A stretch of DNA of 64,000 nucleotides from Aeribacillus composti (GTDB taxonomy: Bacteria; Bacillota; Bacilli; Bacillales; Aeribacillaceae): positions 1-64,000 of the forward strand of contig NZ_VISS01000016.1 of assembly GCF_007827555.1 (NCBI RefSeq), given 5' to 3'. The notes beneath the pieces are model-generated. The model was not told the origin of the DNA and did no database searches. It saw only the letters and a program-made list of their open reading frames with translations. Positions 18,037-26,422 of the stretch are shown in pieces. How positions within the stretch are numbered: position 1 is the stretch's first letter; every line of letters starts with the position of its first letter. Made by a program: the position numbers and the translations under genes.

Positions 18037-18078
18037 GGACTTATCGGACATCTCCTCTGTATTTTTATTATGTAATAA

Positions 18079-18570
18079 ACACCTATGATAATATTGTTTT
18101 GTTGTAAAACCGATCAACCGATAACGAGCGAGCATTTGCGTAGTTTTTTGAGTACAGACATAAAAACTGAGCTTCAGGCTATTCTTGAATACTATGCGAA
18201 ACGCTGGTCGATCGAAATCTACTTTCGGCAAACGAAAGAAACATTAGGGGCTGTCCAGAAAGTCAAAATCCATTGAAAACGAAACATCATAAACATTGAT
18301 ATATCAACATTTCTAAAACATTAAAGGGACGTCTATAAGCCGGAAAATCGACTTATTAGACAGCCCCGACATGAGCGAGGCATTAAACGATTTTGGGTCA
18401 TCGTACAATTTACGTATATCTATTGCATGACAGAACATTCAAGTGATTTTTCAACCGGTCTTGCGAGTGTGAGATCGAGAAAAATTCACAATCTCATTGA
18501 GTTTATTTATTACGAAGCTCAACGAGGAGTGCCACTAGATTCCATTAAACACCAGTTACGAGTGGCATAA
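18079..18570 (+). pseudogene. IS4-like DDE transposase remnant, split by a MITE
   Basis: The first part (to 18246) encodes EYYAKRWSIEIYFRQTKETLG, the YREK-type signature around the third catalytic acidic residue of IS4-group transposases. The reading is interrupted by the 121-bp MITE at 18247-18367 and resumes as RHERGIKRFWVIVQFTYIYC and a C-terminal end HQLRVA with stop at 18568-18570. Most of the N-terminal and central domains are missing. An apparent 63-codon ORF starting at 18085 is only the first piece plus MITE sequence. Confidence 0.8.
18247..18367. mobile_element. 121-bp MITE, copy 1
   Basis: Bounded by imperfect inverted ends GGGGCTGTCCAGAAAGTC and, on the other strand, GGGGCTGTCTAATAAGTC. 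It has no coding capacity. A second copy of almost the same length and interior is at 29540-29659; the two share the ends and most of the inside (for example GATATATCAA and TTTCTAAAACATTAAAGGG). It lies within a transposase remnant. No clear target duplication is visible. Confidence 0.8.
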
Positions 18571-18778
18571 GGGTATCTTTGTTTACTTTTTGAAGATGGT
18601 AATAAATGTAATGAAATTCACTCATCTACAGTTAAATACTAACAGTGCATGTCCAATACATGTGCAAGAATAACCTTCATCCATAGCATCCCACCCTCTT
18701 TGGGAGTGGGTTTTTTAATAAAGAAAAGCTTGTCAAATTTTATTTTAATTGTAAAATACTAGTTATATAGGTAATTAT
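18368..18778. other. Transposase tail and gene-free stretch
   Basis: The first 200 bases are the transposase 3' end. From 18571 to 18778 I see no gene, only the terminator at 18690-18716. Confidence 0.5.
18690..18716 (+). terminator. Terminator
   Basis: CCCAC and GTGGG close a short hairpin with a partly paired interior, followed by six T. It stands alone between the mobile-element debris and the membrane-protein pair. Confidence 0.65.
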
Positions 18779-19085
18779 ATGAAAATTAAAAATATTTGTT
18801 TGGTTTCATTGCACTTTTTTGTCCTTATTTTTATACGAGTTTTCCAGTAAATGCACAAAGTAATCTTCAGACAATTATCATCGCCTGATTATATGACGAA
18901 TTGCCCTGTGATTGAAGATTTAGAAACAGTTCCGACTGCGGAGAAGGGAGAAGAGGTGATCTCTCGGCAAGATGGATTTGAAGTGAAAATTGACATAGAC
19001 GATCAAGAAGCGGGCTCGGAGCTATCGGTTCTGTCGATGCCCCAAACTTAGAGGATGATGTAGCACTTTTGTTTGTAAGAAGGAG
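18779..19085 (+). pseudogene. Remnant of a small secreted protein
   Basis: From ATG 18779 a signal-peptide-like start reads MKIKNICLVSLHFFVLIF with a possible cleavage site PVNA, but stops after 36 codons. The next frame (from 18851) continues as an acidic segment IEDLETVPTAEKGEEVISR, and a third frame gives LGAIGSVDAPNLEDDVALLF. Three successive frames each look protein-like, which suggests one gene broken by two frameshifts. The family is not identified. Confidence 0.35.
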
Positions 19086-19090
19086 TGTAG

Positions 19091-19417
19091 ATGATTATGA
19101 ATATTGAGCCAAGTGTTTATGAACCTACATATATAACCATCTTGTTAATCTTACTCGGTTTAGGTTATTTATTTTTAATAGGATTAGCTATTTCTAAATA
19201 TCAATTTAAGATTTCCGGTAAAATTTTTTTGATAATATCCATTGTAATTTATTTATTGGTCGGAGCTTATATGGTAGGAACAGGATATTATATCGATGAG
19301 GAGGCACCTGATGCGCTTGTTTTTCATAAATTTGGCTTTTTGGAATTAATCATCCTGTCCTATGCGTACATTTTTTTAGGACTTGCAGTAGGGTTTGGGA
19401 AAAGGAAAGAGAATTGA
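19091..19417 (+). CDS. Small membrane protein, tandem copy 1
   Basis: 108 residues with three hydrophobic segments (about 17-37, 47-68 and 85-103) separated by short charged loops, and a GYYIDEEAPD loop outside or inside the membrane. AAGGAG stands six bases before the ATG. It is closely related to the next gene (about two thirds identical; the last 30 residues almost identical). The family is unknown to me. Position at the edge of a toxin island makes a membrane immunity protein possible, but nothing in the sequence proves it. Confidence 0.7.
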   Translation: MIMNIEPSVYEPTYITILLILLGLGYLFLIGLAISKYQFKISGKIFLIISIVIYLLVGAYMVGTGYYIDEEAPDALVFHKFGFLELIILSYAYIFLGLAVGFGKRKEN

Positions 19418-19504
19418 AATTGGAAATCCCCAAGGAATTTGGAGCCGTGGAGACGTGATATAAGGATGTAATCCATAATAAAGGAATCAAGGAGAACGAT
19501 AACA

Positions 19505-19828
19505 ATGAAAATTAGTGAATTGGCTGTTTACGAGCCATATTATATTTCAATTTTTTTAGTCTTACTTGGATTAGGATATTGGATGATAATTGCGTTAGTT
19601 GTTTCTAAATTTCGTTTTACTATATTCGGTAAATTATTTTTGGCAATATCCATTGTGATCTATCTCTTGGTCGGGGTTTATATGGTTGGCAAGGGGGATT
19701 ATATCGATGAAAAAGCTCCGGATTCACTTATTTTTCATAAATTTGGCTTTTTGGAATTAATCATCCTGTCCTATGCGTATATTTTTCTAGGACTTGCGGT
19801 AGGCTTTGGGAAAAGGAAAGACAATTGA
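19505..19828 (+). CDS. Small membrane protein, tandem copy 2
   Basis: 107 residues, a paralogue of the preceding gene: VYEP, LLGLGY, SIVIYLLVG, YMVGKGDYIDE and the C-terminus HKFGFLELIILSYAYIFLGL are shared. Three membrane segments. AAGGAG stands nine bases before the ATG. DNA identity is highest over the last 100 bases, suggesting recent duplication or gene conversion. The shared terminator follows at 19887. Confidence 0.7.
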   Translation: MKISELAVYEPYYISIFLVLLGLGYWMIIALVVSKFRFTIFGKLFLAISIVIYLLVGVYMVGKGDYIDEKAPDSLIFHKFGFLELIILSYAYIFLGLAVGFGKRKDN

Positions 19829-19886
19829 ATGTTAAATCTTGGATTTTTCAATATTCCACTTGTTTTTTCATAACACGGTTATGCAA

Positions 19887-19919
19887 AAAAGATTGGCCAA
19901 ATTTTATGGTCAATCTTTT
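19887..19919. terminator. Terminator between converging genes
   Basis: A 12-bp stem with one mismatch (AAAAGATTGGCC with GGTCAATCTTTT), A- and T-rich on its two sides, between the tandem pair and the minus-strand gene at 19959. Confidence 0.75.
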
Positions 19920-19958
19920 CATTTATCTATTCAAATACTTTTGTTGAAGAGGAAGATC

Positions 19959-20222
19959 TTATCGTTTTATTTTCTCTCCGCTTTTATTTCTTTTTTTAAG
20001 AAACCAGAACAGGACTGTAAGTGAAAATAATAAAATTGGTATATATCCAACTAACCGCCATGCGTTTAACGCACCGAGAAAATAATATGCAACTGGTAAA
20101 AATGTTACAGTACTAATAAGCATAAACAGCCAAGAACGATGGAGTAAACCAATTATAAATGTAATTATTGAAATAACAAATGAAGTTCTCCATAAGAATA
20201 TAATCAAATTAAAATCATCCAA
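19959..20222 (-). CDS. Small membrane protein of unknown function
   Basis: 87 residues with three hydrophobic segments (about 5-25, 30-50 and 58-75) and a basic C-terminus (KKRNKSGEKIKR) likely to be cytoplasmic. AGGGGGG about 12 bases upstream of the ATG is a plausible ribosome binding site. It has no known domain and no operon partner. The hydrophobic pattern and the strong upstream purine block support a real gene. Confidence 0.55.
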   Translation of the reverse strand: MDDFNLIIFLWRTSFVISIITFIIGLLHRSWLFMLISTVTFLPVAYYFLGALNAWRLVGYIPILLFSLTVLFWFLKKRNKSGEKIKR

Positions 20223-20311
20223 TATATCGTCCCCCCCTGCGTGAAATACTGTAATATTTAAAGAAACTAGGAGCTGTCCAAAAGGTCAGGGTTAACTGAC
20301 TTTTTCGAGCC

Positions 20312-20341
20312 CCTTCATTTTAGGGACTTATCGGGCAGACC
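20312..20341. repeat. 30-base dispersed repeat, copy 1
   Basis: Starts CCTTCATTTTAGGGACT; matches 20546-20575 with two differences. A shorter form (TTTAGGGACTTATCGG) stands at 18032-18047, beside the IS4-like remnant, hinting at an insertion-sequence end. Confidence 0.65.
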
Positions 20342-20545
20342 ATTTTTTCTATCTTTTTATATCCTTCAGAAGTCTTATGAAGGACTTTTCTTATGCTCCC
20401 TCTTTCTGAATTGGTTCTTCAAAAGTTTTCTGACGGACATTCAGCACATATAATTGCTTCTTGTTGGGCTTCATTGCCTCTATGAAGGACATTTACAAAT
20501 TTTATTCAATTATTTTTGTCCTTCACAGTAGTAATTCTTCAAAAT

Positions 20546-20575
20546 CCTTCATTTTAGGGACTCATCAGGCAGACC
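20546..20575. repeat. 30-base dispersed repeat, copy 2
   Basis: Direct repeat of 20312-20341 in the same orientation, 234 bases downstream, with two base differences. Confidence 0.65.
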
Positions 20576-21192
20576 CTTTAAAAAATTGATTTCTTACTCA
20601 TCATCAACTTTTAATTTTAAATTTGAGTAAAGAACTAAATTCCTACCTCAAATTTTGCTTCGTCATCCGATGTATCAGCATCTATTTCATTAGAAGATCG
20701 TTAATCGATATTATTTCACCAGCTGTGAAAGCATTCGTTATTGGGATTTTACAACTAAATCTAATAGAATATTGCCGTATATAAATATTCTTCATTATGC
20801 ACTCAATTCCTTTTTTTGTTTTAAGAAGTGAGTCTTCAAGCTTTTTTCTGCAACGATATGGCATGCAGGCACAAAACTAAACAATTTAAATTCAATAGAG
20901 CAAATGTCCCGTGTATTTTATGTGAGTAAAAAGAATTAGTTAAAAATAGGGAAAATTTTAAGTTATAAAAACGTTTTACTATGCACATACATTTTATGAA
21001 TCGTGATAGATCTGAATTTACTGATACGATTTCAAGATTTCCACAGGTTCTAAATCTCATTTTTGTACTTTCGTGTATATAAAAATAATTCAGCATCTGT
21101 CCGCATTTTTATAAAAAGTAGCTCCAAAAGCAGCCCCACTTGCCCCAAAATAATACATTATGATCAAATTGTGATCAAACCTAAATTGAAAC

Positions 21193-21237
21193 AAAAAAAC
21201 CCTGAAATCCTTTCTTCTCAAGGGTTTCAGGGTTTTT
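21193..21237 (-). terminator. rpsD terminator
   Basis: AAAACCCTGAAA and TTTCAGGGTTTT pair around a 15-base loop just behind the rpsD stop. Confidence 0.9.
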
Positions 21238-21265
21238 AAATACTGAATTATACAATCTAATTTTA

Positions 21266-21868
21266 TTAACGAGAGTAGAACTCAACGATGAGCGATTCGT
21301 TAATTTCCGCAGGCAATTCAGAGCGTTCAGGCAGACGAGTGTATGTTCCTTCAAGCTTTTCCGGATCAAATGTTAAATATTCAGGAACAAAGTTGTTTAA
21401 TTCAACCGCTTCTTTAATGATTTGAAGGTTGCGGGATTTTTCACGGACAGAAATCGTTTGGCCTGGTTTTACTTGGTAAGACGGAATGTCCACGCGGCTT
21501 CCATCCACTAAAATATGGCCGTGGTTAACCAATTGGCGTGCTTGACGGCGAGTGCGAGCCAAGCCAAGACGATAAACAATGTTATCTAAACGAGACTCTA
21601 AAAGGATCATGAAGTTTTCACCGTGAATACCCGGCATTTTGCCCGCCTTTACGAAAGTATTGCGGAATTGACGTTCGTTAACTCCGTACATATGGCGAAG
21701 CTTTTGTTTTTCTTGCAATTGTAAGCCGTATTCAGAAAGTTTTTTCCGTTGGCCTGGACCATGCTGACCAGGTGCATACGGGCGTTTTTCAAGCTCTTTG
21801 CCTGTGCCGCTCAAAGAAATGCCTAAACGGCGGGAAATTTTCCATGTAGGACCTGTATAACGAGACAT
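21266..21868 (-). CDS. rpsD: Ribosomal protein S4
   Basis: 200 residues, the exact length of B. subtilis S4. A primary 16S rRNA binder that nucleates 30S assembly. It begins [20 protein letters not shown] and contains the S4 RNA-binding domain (about 92-155; [21 protein letters not shown]). I chose the ATG at 21868 because AAGGAGGAG lies six bases upstream; the longer frame to 21934 is leader. Single-gene unit with a consensus promoter and a roughly 180-base leader. In B. subtilis S4 represses its own translation through such a leader. Confidence 0.97.
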   Translation of the reverse strand: MSRYTGPTWKISRRLGISLSGTGKELEKRPYAPGQHGPGQRKKLSEYGLQLQEKQKLRHMYGVNERQFRNTFVKAGKMPGIHGENFMILLESRLDNIVYRLGLARTRRQARQLVNHGHILVDGSRVDIPSYQVKPGQTISVREKSRNLQIIKEAVELNNFVPEYLTFDPEKLEGTYTRLPERSELPAEINESLIVEFYSR

Positions 21869-22046
21869 ATTGCTCCTCCTTTTGTATTTTCGATTGTAAA
21901 ATACAAACAGACTGATTCTCTCAATTATGCACATTTTGTTTTCATGTACCTTCGCTCCAGCAGCAGAGAGTTACACGGTACACCTCAGATTTGAGGAACA
22001 AAATGACATCATAATTGTCGAATCCTTAGGCTGCTATATTTTACAC
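21869..22046 (-). promoter_or_regulatory. Long 5' leader of rpsD
   Basis: From the predicted start point near 22046 to the ATG is about 178 bases, much longer than needed for translation. It contains several complementary blocks (for example CAAATCTGAGG and a GTGTACCGTGTAAC stretch). In Bacillus, S4 autoregulation uses a structured leader; I infer the same here but cannot fold it by eye. Confidence 0.5.
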
Positions 22047-22053
22047 AACGATC

Positions 22054-22082
22054 ATTATATGATTTTAAATGAGCGGTGTCAA
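22054..22082 (-). promoter_or_regulatory. Consensus sigma-A promoter of rpsD
   Basis: On the minus strand TTGACA (22077-22082), a 17-base spacer and TATAAT (22054-22059): a perfect match to both hexamers. Confidence 0.9.
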
Positions 22083-22152
22083 GATTATTTCCTTTGCTGT
22101 CAGCGAAAAGGAATATTTAATCCGACGAACTTCACACATTCATTTCTATTTT

Positions 22153-22181
22153 TTGTGAAAAAAATACCAATTATTTCACAA
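22153..22181. promoter_or_regulatory. Inverted repeat upstream of dgcP
   Basis: TTGTGAAA (22153-22160) and TTTCACAA (22174-22181), perfect 8-base arms 13 bases apart. It stands just upstream of TATAAT at 22201-22206, a likely -10 for dgcP. It could be an operator or hairpin. Confidence 0.4.
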
Positions 22182-22253
22182 AAAAAATTGTGCTTCATGT
22201 TATAATACTATTAAAGTAATAAGGTCTATTTTCCCGGTTATAGGTGGTGGAGT

Positions 22254-24059
22254 ATGGATTGGGATCATTTTGAAAACTTATTTTTCCGATTACTTATGAG
22301 TGATTCGGACAGACAGCATTTCGATGAATTTATTAATGAAATGTTTGCCATTTTAATCAAAGCATTTAATCTTCAAAATGTGTCGATTTGGAAAGAGATC
22401 GGTTCGAATCTTTTTTTATGCCAATACTCGAGCAATGACGATGTAAAAGGTGCTTCGAAATCATTTAGCTTCAAAGACGATGAACAATTTGTAGTTTACA
22501 AAGAAAAAGGACGATTGTTTTTGCAGTATTCGGCAGAATCCTCTCCAAAAATGCTGTTGGAATTCAGAGGAGGCCGTGTACTTCACAAACTTTCTAATCA
22601 ACAACTAGAAAAAATTTCCAAAATATGTTTTGCCATGTTTTTTCACGGAAAAAAATTATATTTGCAAAAAACGCTTAAAGAAAAATATTATCAATTGTTT
22701 TTATTAACTGATGAACTTTATTCCATTATGAAAGAAGAAGAAGTGTTAAACAAGCTTTATAACACTTTGAGGCAAATGTATCCCGACCTATTATGCCATT
22801 TCATTTTGCCAATGGATTATTCATTAGGACATGAAATTCCTGTGAAAAATTTGGAGCAGGAAATAGATCAGTATGAGGAAGCTATGACAGCCTTTTTGAA
22901 AGGCGATATGGTCGTAAGAAGCTCGTCAAACGGGCTCTATATTTATGTCCCGATTGCAGGTAGACAGGGTGTGTATGGATTAATTGATGTACATATCCCA
23001 CTTCATATTGAACAAATCGATGACGTAATCGATATGATCGAAAAAGTGGCAAAGGCCGGCGGCAAAGCGCTGGAAAATGCCAAGCTGTATGAACAGTCGA
23101 AGCAGCATGTAAACGATTTGCAGCTCATTAATGATACGGCTCGAAAAATTAATAAAAACTTGCGGATTTCAGATACGATGAAATACATGGTTAAAAGAAT
23201 GCTTCGTTCATTTTCTGCAGATGAGGCCGCTTTTTTTATTTTTGATGAAAATAAAAAATGGAACATGCTTTCAGAAAGTACATCGTTTTTCCATTCAGAT
23301 GAATCGAAGGCTTACGTTGATTGGGTTGCACAAAATATATTGGAGCAAAATAGTGTATTCACTGGCGATATTTCCAATTCCATTCTCGGGGAAGCCGTTT
23401 ATAAATCAATAATGGCTGTTCCGATGATCGACAGTGAAAAAATCATCGGATTTGCTGTTGTGCTGCGTAAAGAACCGTATTCCTTCACGTTTGATATGTA
23501 CAAATTAATGGAATCGCTTGTGTCTCATTCTACACTCGCCTTTACGAACTCCATGCTTCGGGAAAAGCTGGAATTGCTCGTGATCACAGATCCGCTTACA
23601 AATCTTTTTAATAGAAAATATTTTGACGAGGTTGTTCATCAATCGTTTAAAGAAGACCAAAGAGGCACATTAATTTTAATAGACGTAGACAATTTTAAAC
23701 AAATCAATGATACGTATGGCCACCAAGTAGGCGATAAAGTGCTTATTCAAATTGCTAAAACGATAAGGAACAACATACGGGAGGAAGATGTAGGAGCTAG
23801 ATGGGGCGGAGAAGAGCTGGCCATTTATCTTCCTAAAGTGGGTTTAAAAATCGGATGTGAAGTGGCAAACAGAATTGTTTCAGCTGTGCGGAAATCAACG
23901 AAACCGCCTGTAACAGTTTCATGCGGTGTTTCCTGTTGGGATGCAGCCCATAAAAATGATTCGCCTGCCCTTCTTTTTAAAAGAGCAGATGATGCCTTGT
24001 ATCAGGCAAAGCGCAATGGAAAAAATCAAGTATCGGTTTTAGACCAAGAAAGAGCATAA
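22254..24059 (+). CDS. dgcP: Diguanylate cyclase with GAF domains (YtrP/DgcP)
   Basis: 601 residues. Makes cyclic di-GMP from two GTP. N-terminal region and GAF-like sensor domains (about 10-140 and 290-430), then a GGDEF domain from about residue 443 (DPLTNLFNRKYFDE). The active-site loop is RWGGEELA (about 517-524), an accepted GGEEL variant. An REED motif just before it matches the RxxD inhibitory site, so product feedback is likely. No membrane segment. The next-to-rpsD position matches B. subtilis ytrP (dgcP). The ATG follows GGTGGTGGAG closely. A terminator follows the stop. Confidence 0.93.
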   Translation: MDWDHFENLFFRLLMSDSDRQHFDEFINEMFAILIKAFNLQNVSIWKEIGSNLFLCQYSSNDDVKGASKSFSFKDDEQFVVYKEKGRLFLQYSAESSPKMLLEFRGGRVLHKLSNQQLEKISKICFAMFFHGKKLYLQKTLKEKYYQLFLLTDELYSIMKEEEVLNKLYNTLRQMYPDLLCHFILPMDYSLGHEIPVKNLEQEIDQYEEAMTAFLKGDMVVRSSSNGLYIYVPIAGRQGVYGLIDVHIPLHIEQIDDVIDMIEKVAKAGGKALENAKLYEQSKQHVNDLQLINDTARKINKNLRISDTMKYMVKRMLRSFSADEAAFFIFDENKKWNMLSESTSFFHSDESKAYVDWVAQNILEQNSVFTGDISNSILGEAVYKSIMAVPMIDSEKIIGFAVVLRKEPYSFTFDMYKLMESLVSHSTLAFTNSMLREKLELLVITDPLTNLFNRKYFDEVVHQSFKEDQRGTLILIDVDNFKQINDTYGHQVGDKVLIQIAKTIRNNIREEDVGARWGGEELAIYLPKVGLKIGCEVANRIVSAVRKSTKPPVTVSCGVSCWDAAHKNDSPALLFKRADDALYQAKRNGKNQVSVLDQERA

Positions 24060-24127
24060 AGGGTTCCTAGGTATTGCTCTGATTTGTTAAAATCGTTTGA
24101 CAGATCGTAACTAGGGACCCTTTTTTA
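24058..24127 (+). terminator. dgcP terminator
   Basis: AAAGGGTTCCTAG (24058-24070) pairs with CTAGGGACCCTTT (24111-24123) with one G-T pair around a 40-base insert, followed by T. Confidence 0.65.
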
Positions 24128-24204
24128 TATCATTTGAAAGGGTTCAAAAGTTGAATGCTCATTTCCACCTGTTCACGACTTCCGGCGTTTGAAAAACAAG
24201 GCTA

Positions 24205-24684
24205 TTAAAGGTATTCTGTAAGAATATTCGTGAATTTTTCTAAATATCTTTGGTCTATTTCATCAAATCGGTTTTTAATCGGGCTGTCAATATCTAACAC
24301 ACCGATTACCTCATCGTTCTTAATAAGCGGGACAACGATTTCCGATTGTGATCGCGCGTCGCAGGCGATGTGTCCAGGGAACTCATTTACATCAGCCACT
24401 CTCACCGTTCTTTTTTCGAAAGCAGCCGTTCCGCATACACCTTTGCCAATAGGAATTCGAACGCATGCCGGCAGCCCCTGAAAAGGTCCGAGAACAAGCT
24501 CATCTCCGTCTTTTACATAAAAACCAACCCAATTGATTTCTGACAAAAATTGATTCAACAAGGCGGATGCATTAGCTAAATTCGCTATGACATTTTGTTC
24601 CCCTTCAATCAATGCTGTAAGCTGTTTTAACACAAGCTCATAATTTTCTTCTTTTGTTCCATTATAGCTTTCGACGACAAACAT
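24205..24684 (-). CDS. ytsP: Free methionine-(R)-sulfoxide reductase (GAF type, YtsP)
   Basis: 159 residues forming one GAF domain. Reduces free methionine-R-sulfoxide during oxidative stress. The three cysteines C74, C84 and C108 keep the exact 10/24 spacing of E. coli fRMsr (C84, C94, C118), in GLPACVRIPIGKGVCGT and IACDARSQSEI. The full ORF starts MFVVESYNG at ATG 24684 with a purine-rich AGGAA upstream. It is divergent from refZ and follows dgcP as in B. subtilis. Confidence 0.93.
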   Translation of the reverse strand: MFVVESYNGTKEENYELVLKQLTALIEGEQNVIANLANASALLNQFLSEINWVGFYVKDGDELVLGPFQGLPACVRIPIGKGVCGTAAFEKRTVRVADVNEFPGHIACDARSQSEIVVPLIKNDEVIGVLDIDSPIKNRFDEIDQRYLEKFTNILTEYL

Positions 24685-24808
24685 GGAAATTCCTCACTTT
24701 CTTTTTCAAAATGACAAGTAAGTACGAACTTTGTCGAGAAATTATAGCAGGAAAATATCGTTGCGGGTAGAAAACTTCTAACAGCCATCAACAAAAGGAG
24801 TGATCCAC

Positions 24809-25444
24809 TTGCAAACGAAAACGAACACTGTTACGAAAGAAAATATCGTTGATGCAGCAATTTTCCTTTTTAATACAAAAGGTTACACCGGAACATCGGT
24901 TAGGGAAATTGCCAAACGGGCCAATGCAAATATCGCCCATATTTCTTACTATTTTAAAGGAAAAAACGGATTATTGGAACATTTAGTGTCCAAGTTTTAT
25001 GAAGGTTATTTAGACGTAATCGATCAATGCTATCAAAAATGTACAGAATCTCCAAAACTCTCTCTTATGGCAATCGTTGAAGAACTTCTCCGCTATCAAT
25101 ATGAAAACCGCCGGCTTGCCCGTTTTGTCCACCGAGAAGTAACGCTTGATTCGACTCTCATTCGCCAGGTGATGATGACTTATTTAGCGAAAGAAAAATA
25201 TTATTTGCTTAACCTGCTTGAACGAGGGATGCGAGCGAACCAATTTAAACAAGTAGACATTCCCCATTTTTTAGTACAATTCAAAAGCTTAATAAATATG
25301 CCGTTTTTACAGCCTCAATACATGTATGAAGTTTTACATATTAATCCGTACGAAGAATATTTTGTCAAGCAATATAGTAAACAGCTGGTTTCATGGCTGG
25401 AACAAATACTTTTTCAGAAAAACGAAAAACAATCAAATGACTAA
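24809..25444 (+). CDS. refZ: TetR-family regulator of FtsZ, RefZ (YttP)
   Basis: 211 residues. N-terminal TetR helix-turn-helix (about 8-55) with the sequence GYTGTSVREIAKRA and AHISYYFKGKNGLLEHLV, which is characteristic of RefZ. In B. subtilis RefZ binds motifs near the origin and affects FtsZ-ring placement at the start of sporulation. I prefer the TTG at 24809, eight bases after AAAAGGAG; a GTG at 24800 overlaps that site. The stop codon overlaps that of hisJ on the other strand by 4 bases (25441-25444). Neighbourhood identical to B. subtilis. Confidence 0.9.
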   Translation: MQTKTNTVTKENIVDAAIFLFNTKGYTGTSVREIAKRANANIAHISYYFKGKNGLLEHLVSKFYEGYLDVIDQCYQKCTESPKLSLMAIVEELLRYQYENRRLARFVHREVTLDSTLIRQVMMTYLAKEKYYLLNLLERGMRANQFKQVDIPHFLVQFKSLINMPFLQPQYMYEVLHINPYEEYFVKQYSKQLVSWLEQILFQKNEKQSND

Positions 25445-26238
25445 ACCATTTTTTCAAAAAGTGAAAAATCGCTGCCTACATCCTTCGCGCTATGGGCATC
25501 AGAACCATAAACGAGAGGGATGCTTTGTTTTTTGGCCGCTTGTATAATATCCTCTGGCGGGTAAATTTCTCCGCAAAAGGCTTTTCGTAAACCGGAAGTG
25601 TTGACGTCCAGTTCCATCCCCCTTTTGTTCATTTCAGCAAAAATCTGTTCAATATAAGGCTTTTCATCAAATGTGGCTTGGAAAAGCTTTTGAAATTTGT
25701 GTATTAGCGTAATATGTCCAAGCCGCTTCGGCTTATACTTTCCAAGATCTGAAACAACCCCTTTTAATACTGTCGCATAATATAATTCGTATAAATGATT
25801 GATGCCGCCTGAAAGCTCCGCCATTTTTTGAAACGTATGTTCATCAAAATCTACACAATAATATTGTCCATTTAATTTTAAAAAATGTACGGACAAAATG
25901 CTGTCATCAAGAAAAGGACCGTATTTGTCCAAAAATTGCGCTGTTTCTCTTTCAAAACCGTTAATATAGTCTACTTCTAAACCGATATGAATATCGATAT
26001 CGCGTTTATATTGTTTTTTTAAGTCTAGCAAAATAGACAAGTAGCGGTCGATATCACTGAAGGGCATTGCGCTGTCCTTATCGGGAGTTGGATCAACAAA
26101 CCCTTCCGGCAATGGAGCATGTTCTGTAAAGGTTATAGCAGAAAATCCTTTTTTTATGGCAGTTTCAATATACAATTCAAATGAATCGTCCGTACCGTGG
26201 GGGCAAAAAGGGGTGTGAACATGTCCATCTTTTTTCAT
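25441..26238 (-). CDS. hisJ: Histidinol-phosphatase, PHP family
   Basis: 265 residues. Removes phosphate from L-histidinol phosphate, the penultimate step of histidine synthesis. The PHP metal-binding motifs are present: DGHVHTPFC near the N-terminus, TEHAPLP (about 40-46), GLEVDY (about 91-96), and VYGSDAHS near the C-terminus. I set the start at the ATG 26238, six bases after GAGGTG; the upstream GTG at 26247 overlaps that ribosome binding site. The gene stands apart from a his operon, as ytvP/hisJ does in B. subtilis. Confidence 0.92.
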   Translation of the reverse strand: MKKDGHVHTPFCPHGTDDSFELYIETAIKKGFSAITFTEHAPLPEGFVDPTPDKDSAMPFSDIDRYLSILLDLKKQYKRDIDIHIGLEVDYINGFERETAQFLDKYGPFLDDSILSVHFLKLNGQYYCVDFDEHTFQKMAELSGGINHLYELYYATVLKGVVSDLGKYKPKRLGHITLIHKFQKLFQATFDEKPYIEQIFAEMNKRGMELDVNTSGLRKAFCGEIYPPEDIIQAAKKQSIPLVYGSDAHSAKDVGSDFSLFEKMV

Positions 26239-26422
26239 AGAAATCACCTCAAGTTTGTCGAGATTTATGTGAAAAAATTAAAAATTTTGCTCAAAAAATG
26301 TCGTTATCATGGTATCATAAATACATTGAGAACACATTATTTTCTTTTGAAAGTTTTTTCGACAACGTCGTTTAAAATATACATACCCTTTAAGAAAGTG
26401 AAACGGACCGAGGGGGCTCATA

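Larger units (their letters stand above)
20223..21188. other. Gene-poor, repeat-containing interval
   Basis: About 960 bases without a credible gene. It holds a short palindromic element at 20270-20310 whose ends resemble the MITE termini (GAGCTGTCC..., ...GAGCCCC), two direct copies of a 30-base repeat, and AT-rich sequence. Two minus-strand open frames (20682-20864 and 20836-21096) have no ribosome binding site and no familiar features. Confidence 0.5.

Noticed and set aside
20682..21096. Two overlapping minus-strand frames of 60 and 86 codons
   Set aside because: No ribosome binding site, odd composition, and the frames overlap; nothing in them resembles a protein I know.
22153..22181. 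Rex operator
   Set aside because: The half-sites match TTGTGAA/TTCACAA, but the 13-base gap is too long for a Rex site.
21927..22205. Plus-strand 92-codon frame upstream of dgcP
   Set aside because: It lies antisense to the rpsD leader and promoter (perfect TTGACA/TATAAT on the minus strand), has no ribosome binding site and no recognisable sequence.
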